DNA from: Amphiura filiformis | Lineage: Eukaryota > Echinodermata > Ophiuroidea > Amphilepidida > Amphiuridae | Length of the DNA stretch: 64,000 nucleotides | Assembly: GCF_039555335.1 (NCBI RefSeq) | Contig: NC_092628.1 | Span: 35,300,965-35,364,964, forward strand | Direction of reading: 5' to 3' | Shown: positions 55,701-64,000 of the stretch, in pieces | Numbering within the stretch: position 1 is the stretch's first letter | How the letters are laid out: the number at the start of each line of letters is the position of its first letter | Translations under genes and position numbers: made by a program | Notes under the pieces: generated by a model | Told to the model about the DNA's origin: nothing | The model's input: the letters and a program-made list of their open reading frames with translations, nothing else | Databases searched by the model: none

Positions 55701-57316
55701 CTTTGCATTGGATACTTGCAGTTTGTCAGTTGTCCCATTTTTACCACCACAAAAAAAACATTGCTATCATTTATGAACCACGTAAAAGTTGGGTGACCGC
55801 TGGTAACCTTCTCACAAATTCACCATGATATGGCCTAGCATTGTTGTAGATGATGAGACATCCATCATCACATTGCACTCTCAACAAGCCAGTGCAAACA
55901 CAGGTGACCAAGCATTGAAAAGATACAACAATCACATCATATTTTAAACCCATTTTTTATCCAAGACATCACAAGAGATATGTGATGCATGCATATCAAG
56001 TTAACAATACCAATATCTTGATTTTCATTTTGTGCTATCAGGTCCAGTGCTCATTGCTTGTCTCTTACACAGACACAAACTGTCCATGAATGTTGAAAAT
56101 CAATCCATGATATCTGTAAAACTTGTTCAATCAAAGTCGCCCAATGGTTCGTCAATCACCCTGAGTATTACTTGAACCATGGATCATAAGGAATAAAATC
56201 CCTTCCCAAAAAAATCAATTGTAAAAATTTGCCAGAGGGGTGAGTATTTGATTTCCACCAGAAAGAGATTAACATTTGGCAATCAATTTCCCATCACATG
56301 ATGCAAGTGATATACGATCAATTTAAATGAAAATCCATTTATGAATTCTCCGACAGGATGTAGTCATATACTGGGTTGCCACAGACATCATTATATTACA
56401 TTTGGGCTGCTTTTGAAAGGCCCACCTTCAAACTTGATGCTACATCTTTAACAAGTACCAAGGCGTGGCGGTATTTTCTTTAAAAAACAAACAAACAGAA
56501 TACACAGAGGCAGACTTAGGGAGGGGACAAATGGCCTCATATGTATATATATTTATATATATGGGGATATGGAAATATATGCTCATTAACTTTGCACTTC
56601 AAGTGATATCACTGTCATAATAAGTACTGCAACTGTGTTGTGTATAGGCCATTATTGTTAGGGACCTCCTAAAAATAATTAAAAAAAATACTCCACTATT
56701 CATCCCTTCGTCCCAGGATATGGTCGACATATATGTTCAATCAATTTATTAATTCTTGCCATCAAATTTAAACTGACGCTATGTCCCATTTTGTAATTGT
56801 TTTATTATAAAAAAGTATATTTCTGTAATATAGTTTGTGGCCATACTATATGTTATTGTTATTTTGGACTTCCTGAAAACTTGTGGGCTGTTTTGATGCT
56901 TGTCTGCTGCACTTTTGGCTCGCAAAATAGTTGCAAATCTGGATGCAATGTTCTGTTTTGTTTGATACATTATCAAAATTACTTTGGGCATGCACTTACA
57001 CACCAATGTATTTCAACAAAACACAATCTCTCATGCGCTTAGTAGAGTAAATTGTGTCTGAGTAGAAGATATCATGCCGGGATACAGCTTTCACACGATC
57101 CTGTTAACAATTATTATCATTTCAATTATATTTTTATAAGGTCACCCTTTCTTCTCAGAAAAAAAATATTTATAATATAGAAAAATACTTAAGTGCTTGG
57201 GTGAATTGATGTGAATGTAATAAATGCGGGATGATTGTATAGAGTGATAGGGCATATGCATAATATGTATACTATTTAATCCCACAAAGAAAAACAGTGT
57301 ATCACAACACTGACAG
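55701..57316. other. Noncoding, nothing recognised
   Basis: AT-rich sequence with a TATATA-rich patch near 56540. No gene or element recognised. Confidence 0.5.
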
Positions 57317-57336
57317 GTAGGTAGGTAGGTAGGTGG
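57317..57336. repeat. GTAG microsatellite
   Basis: Five consecutive GGTA units. Confidence 0.9.
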
Positions 57337-58059
57337 AGGCATATGACACAAACAATCTGAGTCCAAGTTTGCAATCCAAATTCCAAATTTTCCAGCCATT
57401 TGGAAATTAGAAAGAGAAGTGGATATTATCATAACTATAACAGACTAATTTAGGATTGGTGGGATCACCAAAGTATGAAATTTAGAAAACCCATATTATG
57501 GCCACGAAGCCATCCTGGAGCGTTTGCGCGATGCAGGGGGGTGTCTGAGGGGGATGTGCCCCCTGAGGATTGTGAAATTTTTGAAAATGAAGGTCCGATT
57601 GAAGCCATTTGGTTGATTTTTTTTACACTATTTGTGTACACAATTTCATTTGAAAAAGTTTGAAAAATGGAAAATTTTTCCAAGAAGACAATCTCACACT
57701 AACTACGCTAAAGGACATCATCGACTGTCTGCTGCTGAACAAAATCTAGGCTCTCAGAAGTAGTAACTGTGCACAAGTTCCACATCAAATCAGCTGTTTT
57801 TTTGTTTAAAAAAATCTTTAAATATGAGTAAGGGTTTCAGAGACCCTTTGAAAACACCCCCTTTAATTTGCACTAATTTCGTGAACTTTTCAGAGGAAAA
57901 CACCCCTTTTTTAGCGATTTCACAAATTTTTGCCCTTCAAAAATGCCCCTTTTACCTTTTTTGTCAAACTCAAATGATATTTCAAAGATGCCTTTTTTGT
58001 TGTTGACAGAAACATGTAGGCCTATATGCCTACGACAAGTCGTAACCAAAATGTTTACC
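57337..58059. other. Noncoding, old repeat debris
   Basis: A GCGATGCAGGGGGGTGTCTG and GAGGGGGATGTGCCCCC block near 57530 looks like interior sequence of a decayed transposon. No ends found. Confidence 0.35.
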
Positions 58060-58370
58060 CTGAACTCTTGGCTTGTTTTTTATTTCTCCAAAATGCTTTG
58101 ATGGGTTTCAATGAGACTTTACACAGTGACCTGGACATTGACATGTGTGAGGTCAAAGGTCATCTAGGGGTCACTTCAGGTCATTCTGGAAATTTGTTGA
58201 TTTTTAGTGTTTACCCAAATGTTAACCCTTGGCTTCTTTTGTTGCTTTCTCCCATATACTTTGATGGATTTCAATGGGACTTGGACACAATGACAAAAGG
58301 TAGCTTGACATGTGTGGTGTCAATGAGGTCATTTTGCAAATATTTGTTAATTTTTTGTTCAATTTTTTTT
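58060..58370. repeat. Diverged ~190-bp tandem duplication
   Basis: CTTTGATGGGTTTCAATGAG..CACAGTGACCTGGACATTGACATGTGTGAGGTCA (from 58096) recurs as CTTTGATGGATTTCAATGGG..CACAATGACA..TTGACATGTGTGGTGTCA (from 58258). The first copy contains AGGTCAAAGGTCA. Confidence 0.7.
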
Positions 58371-58489
58371 TTCAAACCACACAAGCCTGAGTAATTTACT
58401 AATCTACTTTTTATTAATTTTCATACACTAACTTATGTTGCATATGACCTCATTTGTATCAATTTCAGTAATTTAGGTCCAACTATGAG

Positions 58490-59070
58490 AAAAATATCAT
58501 AAATCAGGTATCCAGGGTCCAAAAAATATTGTACAGGTTACTGAGCTATCGCAAAGACTGCGGATTGCAGTACGTGGTTTGCGAGAGTACTTATGTGATG
58601 GCTGCAGTCGTCTTAGTACTTGCATCGGAAAGTCTGTATTAATTGCACCATAGTAAAAATTGTGGGTATATCATATCACTTGCATAATAATGGGCTATTC
58701 CAGAAAATAGGTGCACACCCCCTATAGAGGAGTAACTTTTCAATCAAAGAAATGTCCGGATTTCCAAGTCTGCTTTCTGAAAACGACTGGAATTCCAGTT
58801 GCCAATGTTACTGGAAAAAGCTTGGAAATCCAATCAAATGAAGGAAAAATCATGGACATTTTGAAAATTAGCTCTCAAATTGAGGATTTCTGATTTTGAA
58901 CTATTTTTCTGCCGGATTTGTTTGCCTTTGGACACTTTAAAAGTCTGGATTTCAACAGTCACGATTGGACAAAAAGTCCGGATATCCGAACTCCTCTATA
59001 GGGGGTGTGCATCTATTTTCTGGAATAGCCCAATGCTTTACAACAGTACAAAAGTCAAATAATTTAATAG
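58490..59070 (+). repeat. Dispersed repeat D, copy 2, split by a MITE
   Basis: Matches 55490-55700 on both sides of the 58693-59032 insertion. Confidence 0.75.
58693..59032. mobile_element. 340-bp MITE with GGGCTATTCCAGAAAATAG ends
   Basis: Inverted termini of about 40 bp run from GGGCTATTCCAGAAAATAG through GCACACCCCCTATAGAGGAG. AAT borders both ends and may be a 3-bp target duplication. The interior has inverted TCCGGAT words but no transposase. Confidence 0.92.
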
Positions 59071-59288
59071 TTGTTTGGAATCTCAGTCCAACATAGACTG
59101 GTCTTTAAAAAGAATATGGCATAAAATTGACTCCTTATTAGATAGGTGGCTTAACACATAGTGAGATTAAAAAATATGCACTTTAATTTGGTATTTGTCA
59201 TGAATTTGTGCAGAAGATTTGATCACACCTTTATGGTCAGGCTATAATCAGTATCCCTGAGTAACTCACTTGCGCTGAATTTCCTCAA

Positions 59289-62200
59289 CTTTCTGTCTTT
59301 TCTCATTTCAGTAGTTTCTGTCAGTTATGTGGTTTCCCTGGTCATTTCTGCATTCTGTCTTTTCTCATTTCAGTAGTTTCTGTCAGTTATGTGGTTTCCC
59401 TGGTCATTTCTGCATTCTGTCTTTTCTCATTTCAGTAGTTTCTGTCAGTTATGTGGTTTCCTTGGTCATTTCTGCATTCTGTCTTTTCTCATTTCAGTAG
59501 TTTCTGTCAGTTATGTGGTTTCCCTGGTCATTTCTGCATTCTGTCTTTTCTCATTTCAGTAGTTTCTGTCAGTTATGTGGTTTCCCTGGTCATTTCTGCA
59601 TTCTGTCTTTTCTCATTTCAGTAGTTTCTGTCAGTTATGTGGTTTCCCTGGTCATTTCTGCATTCTGTCTTTTCTCATTTCAGTAGTTTCTGTCAGTTAT
59701 GTGGTTTCCCTGGTCATTTCTGCATTCTGTCTTTTCTCATTTCAGTAGTTTCTGTCAGTTATGTGGTTTCCCTGGTCATTTCTGCATTCTGTCTTTTCTC
59801 ATTTCGGTAGTTTCTGTCAGTTATGTGGTTTCCGTGGTCATTTCTGCATTCTGTCTTTTCTCATTTCGGTAGTTTCTGTCAGTTATGTGGTTTCCCTGGT
59901 CATTTCTGCATTCTGTCTTTTCTCATTTCGGTAGTTTCTGTCAGTTATGTGGTTTCTGTCCTGGTCATTTCTGCATTCTGTCTTTTCTCATTTCGGTAGT
60001 TTCTGTCAGTTATGTGGTTTCCCTGGTCATTTCTGCATTCTGTCTTTTCTCATTTCGTAGTTTCTGTCAGTTATGTGGTTTCCCTGGTCATTTCTGCATT
60101 CTGTCTTTTCTCATTTCGGTAGTTTCTGTCAGTTATGTGGTTTCCTGGTCATTTCTGCATTCTGTCTTTTCTCATTTCGGTAGTTTCTGTCAGTTATGTG
60201 GTTTCCCTGGTCATTTCTGCATTCTGTCTTTTCTCATTTCGGTAGTTTCTGTCAGTTATGTGGTTTCCCTGGTCATTTCTGCATTCTGTCTTTTCTCATT
60301 TCGGTAGTTTCTGTCAGTTATGTGGTTTCCCTGGTCATTTCTGCATTCTGTCTTTTCTCATTTCAGTAGTTTCTGTCAGTTATGTGGTTTCCTGGTCATT
60401 TCTGCATTCTGTCTTTTCTCATTTGGTAGTTTCTGTCAGTTATGTGGTTTCCCTGGTCATTTCTGCATTCTGTCTTTTCTCATTTCGGTAGTTTCTGTCA
60501 GTTATGTGGTTTCCCTGGTCATTTCTGCATTCTGTCTTTTCTCATTTCGGTAGTTTCTGTCAGTTATGTGGTTTCCCTGGTCATTTCTGCATTCTGTCTT
60601 TTCTCATTTCGGTAGTTTCTGTCAGTTATGTGGTTTCCCTGGTCATTTCTGCATTCTGTCTTTTCTCATTTCGGTAGTTTCTGTCAGTTATGTGGTTTCC
60701 CTGGTCATTTCTGCATTCTGTCTTTTCTCATTTCGGTAGTTTCTGTCAGTTATGTGGTTTGGTCATTTCCTGTTTCTGTCAGTTATGTGGTTTCTGGTCA
60801 TTTCTGCATTCTGTCTTTTCTCATTTCGGTAGTTTCTGTCAGTTATGTGGTTTCCCTGGTCATTTCTGCATTCTGTCTTTTCTCATTTCGGTAGTTTCTG
60901 TCAGTTATGTGGTTTCCCTGGTCATTTCTGCATTCTGTCTTTTTCTCATTTCTGTCAGTTATGTGGTAGTTTCTGTCAGTTATGTGGTTTCCCTGGTCAT
61001 TTCTGCATTCTGTCTTTTCTCATTTCAGTAGTTTCTGTCAGTTATGTGGTTTCCCTGGTCATTTCTGCATTCTGTCTTTTCTCATTTCGGTAGTTTCTGT
61101 CAGTTATGTGGTTTCCCTGGTCATTTCTGCATTCTGTCTTTTCTCATTTCGGTAGTTTCTGTCAGTTATGTGGTTTCCCTGGTCATTTCTGCATTCTGTC
61201 TTTTCTCATTTTGGTAGTTTCTGTCAGTTATGTGGTTTCCTGGTCATTTCTGCATTCTGTCTTTTCTCATTTCAGTAGTTTCTGTCAGTTATGTGGTTTC
61301 CCTGGTCATTTCTGCATTCTGTCTTTTCTCATTTCAGTAGTTTCTGTCAGTTATGTGGTTTCCTGGTCATTTCTGCATTCTGTCTTTTCTCATTTTGGTA
61401 GTTTCTGTCAGTTATGTGGTTTCCCTGGTCATTTCTGCATTCTGTCTTTTCTCATTTCGGTAGTTTCTGTCAGTTATGTGGTTTCCCTGGTCATTTCTGC
61501 ATTCTGTCTTTTCTCATTTCGGTAGTTTCTGTCAGTTATGTGGTTTCCCTGGTCATTTCTGCATTCTGTCTTTTCTCATTTCAGTAGTTTCTGTCAGTTA
61601 TGTGGTTTCCCTGGTCATTTCTGCATTCTGTCTTTTCTCATTTCAGTAGTTTCTGTCAGTTATGTGGTTTCCCTGGTCATTTCTGCATTCTGTCTTTTCT
61701 CATTTCGGTAGTTTCTGTCAGTTATGTGGTTTCCCTGGTCATTTCTGCATTCTGTCTTTTCTCATTTCGGTAGTTTCTGTCAGTTATGTGGTTTCCCTGG
61801 TCATTTCTGCATTCTGTCTTTTCTCATTTCAGTAGTTTCTGTCAGTTATGTGGTTTCCCTGGTCATTTCTGCATTCTGTCTTTTCTCATTTCGGTAGTTT
61901 CTGTCAGTTATGTGGTTTCCCTGGTCATTTCTGCATTCTGTCTTTTCTCATTTCGGTAGTTTCTGTCAGTTATGTGGTTTCCCTGGTCATTTCTGCATTC
62001 TGTCTTTTCTCATTTCAGTAGTTTCTGTCAGTTATGTGGTTTCCCTGGTCATTTCTGCATTCTGTCTTTTCTCATTTCGGTAGTTTCTGTCAGTTATGTG
62101 GTTTCCCTGGTCATTTCTGCATTCTGTCTTTTCTCATTTCGGTAGTTTCTGTCAGTTATGTGGTTTCCCTGGTCATTTCTGCATTCTGTCTTTTCTCATT

Positions 62201-63615
62201 TTGGTAGTTTCTGTCAGTTATGTGGTTTCCCTGGTCATTTCTGCATTCTGTCTTTTCTCATTTCAGTAGTTTCTGTCAGTTATGTGGTTTCCCTGGTCAT
62301 TTCTGCATTCTGTCTTTTCTCATTTCAGTAGTTTCTGTCAGTTATGTGGTTTCCCTGGTCATTTCTGCATTCTGTCTTTTCTCATTTTGGTAGTTTCTGT
62401 CAGTTATGTGGTTTCCCTGGTCATTTCTGCATTCTGTCTTTTCTCATTTCGGTAGTTTCTGTCAGTTATGTGGTTTCCCTGGTCATTTCTGCATTCTGTC
62501 TTTTCTCATTTCGGTAGTTTCTGTCAGTTATGTGGTTTCCCTGGTCATTTCTGCATTCTGTCTTTTCTCATTTCAGTAGTTTCTGTCAGTTATGTGGTTT
62601 CCCTGGTCATTTCTGCATTCTGTCTTTTCTCATTTGGTAGTTTCTGTCAGTTATGTGGTTTCCCTGGTCATTTCTGCATTCTGTCTTTTCTCATTTCGGT
62701 AGTTTCTGTCAGTTATGTGGTTTCCTGGTCATTTCTGCATTCTGTCTTTTCTCATTTCGGTAGTTTCTGTCAGTTATGTGGTTTCCCTGGTCATTTCTGC
62801 ATTCTGTCTTTTCTCATTTCAGTAGTTTCTGTCAGTTATGTGGTTTCCCTGGTCATTTCTGCATTCTGTCTTTTCTCATTTCGGTAGTTTCTGTCAGTTA
62901 TGTGGTTTCCCTGGTCATTTCTGCATTCTGTCTTTTCTCATTTCAGTAGTTTCTGTCAGTTATGTGGTTTCCCTGGTCATTTCTGCATTCTGTCTTCTCA
63001 TTTCAGTAGTTTCTGTCAGTTATGTGGTTTCCCTGGTCATTTCTGCATTCTGTCTTTTCTCATTTCAGTAGTTTCTGTCAGTTATGTGGTTTCCCTGGTC
63101 ATTTCTGCATTCTGTCTTTTCTCATTTCAGTAGTTTCTGTCAGTTATGTGGTTTCCCTGGTCATTTCTGCATTCTGTCTTTTCTCATTTCAGTAGTTTCT
63201 GTCAGTTATGTGGTTTCCTGGTCATTTCTGCATTCTGTCTTTTCTCATTTCAGTAGTTTCTGTCAGTTATGTGGTTTCCCTTGTCATTTCTGCATTCTGT
63301 CTTTTCTCATTTCAGTAGTTTCTGTCAGTTATGTGGTTTCCCTGGTCATTTCTGCATTCTGTCTTTTCTCATTTCAGTAGTTTCTGTCAGTTATGTGGTT
63401 TCCCTGGTCATTTCTGCATTCTGTCTTTTCTCATTTCAGTAGTTTCTGTCAGTTATGTGGTTTCCCTGGTCATTTCTGCATTCTGTCTTTTCTCATTTCA
63501 GTAGTTTCTGTCAGTTACGTGGTTTCCCTGGTCATTTCTGCATTCTGTCTTTTCTCATTTCAGTAGTTTCTGTCAGTTATGTGGTTTCCCTGGTCATTTC
63601 TGCATTCTGTCTTTT
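59289..63615. repeat. 62-bp satellite array, about 70 copies
   Basis: The unit is TTTCTGTCAGTTATGTGGTT, then TCCCTGGTCATTTCTGCATT, then CTGTCTTTTCTCATTTCAGT and AG. Copies differ chiefly at ATTTCAG/ATTTCGG/ATTTTGG and by loss of a C in TCCC. Several truncated or scrambled units lie near 60760 and 60950. Because 62 is not a multiple of three and the unit lacks stops in several frames, it produces long spurious ORFs. It lies about 18 kb beyond CFAP58 exon 16. Confidence 0.98.
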
Positions 63616-64000
63616 GCATCATGTGATCAGACTATCCACCTACATGTACTGCAATTATTTGTCTTAACAATTTGTTCTCACTTTACACATGCTAATAATA
63701 ATAGAATTTCTCCAATGCAATTTATTTAGTAATCAGCACAACAAATATTTCTGATAATTTTACATGTTTACAATGTCAAGTACCAATACATGTATTTCTT
63801 GATCAGCTGCATCATATGTATTTTTACATCAAATGTTTCCTGAAGTATTAGGGAGATAAATCAATGTAACATTCTTAAAGGTGTTTTTAATGAAATGTGG
63901 TTTTATAAATGTACCTATTTTTTAAATAGTGCAATTAAATTTGGATTTGATCTATAGGTTGTGTATGTTGACAACATCAAAAGTAAATCAAGTTTTTATG
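63616..64000. other. Window end, nothing recognised
   Basis: AT-rich unique sequence after the satellite. No exon seen before the edge. Confidence 0.5.

Noticed and set aside
59885..63667. Many overlapping ORFs of 70-140 codons rich in WFPWSFLHSVFSHF
   Set aside because: They are readings of the 62-bp satellite in different frames. The period is not a multiple of three, so no single protein repeat is preserved and no flanking gene structure exists.

Overview
This window is a piece of a repeat-rich animal genome, most likely a marine invertebrate deuterostome and perhaps an echinoderm. That placement is an inference from how closely the encoded protein resembles deuterostome CFAP58, from the mix of LINE, tRNA-SINE, hAT-type, Tc1-type and TTAA-type elements, and from the recurring AGGCCTA word in the noncoding DNA. 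No species can be named from the sequence alone.

The only host gene I can support is CFAP58 (also called CCDC147), on the + strand. It encodes a long coiled-coil protein of the motile-cilium and sperm-flagellum axoneme. Sixteen exons are visible between 6859 and 41359. The first two are very small, 6 and 12 nt. All introns use GT..AG and the phases agree from exon to exon. Together the exons encode about 762 residues, ending at the point that matches roughly residue 760 of the 872-residue human protein. The last ~110 residues are not visible, so the 3' end probably lies beyond 64000, across an intron of more than 22 kb. Two coding exons are out of frame as written: exon 7 lacks one base and exon 12 has a net +2. 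Every other exon is open. These are either assembly or sequencing errors or recent disabling lesions.

Layout. 1-6858 is 5' flank crowded with nested transposons: an RTE-like LINE remnant split by a hAT-type MITE with an 8-bp target duplication, a foldback-like element, and two nested terminal-inverted-repeat elements. Intron 1 holds an antisense non-LTR retrotransposon with an intact 794-codon reverse-transcriptase ORF, abutting a 1-kb element with hairpin termini. Intron 4 is mostly a 28-bp satellite (14684-18168) containing a SINE. Intron 5 holds a 61-bp satellite (19950-21487). Intron 9 holds a 3.9-kb element flanked by TTAA. Introns 10 and 13 hold several MITEs. 41360-64000 has no recognised exon. 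It carries more MITEs, a second SINE, an internally deleted Tc1-like element and a 4.3-kb, 62-bp satellite (59289-63615) whose monomer contains a 3'-splice-site-like sequence.

I see no operon-like, CRISPR or defence system. The points of most interest are the two CFAP58 frameshifts, the satellite structure, the hairpin-ended element beside the reverse transcriptase, and several MITE families that share one terminus. Most short ORFs in the window are spurious.
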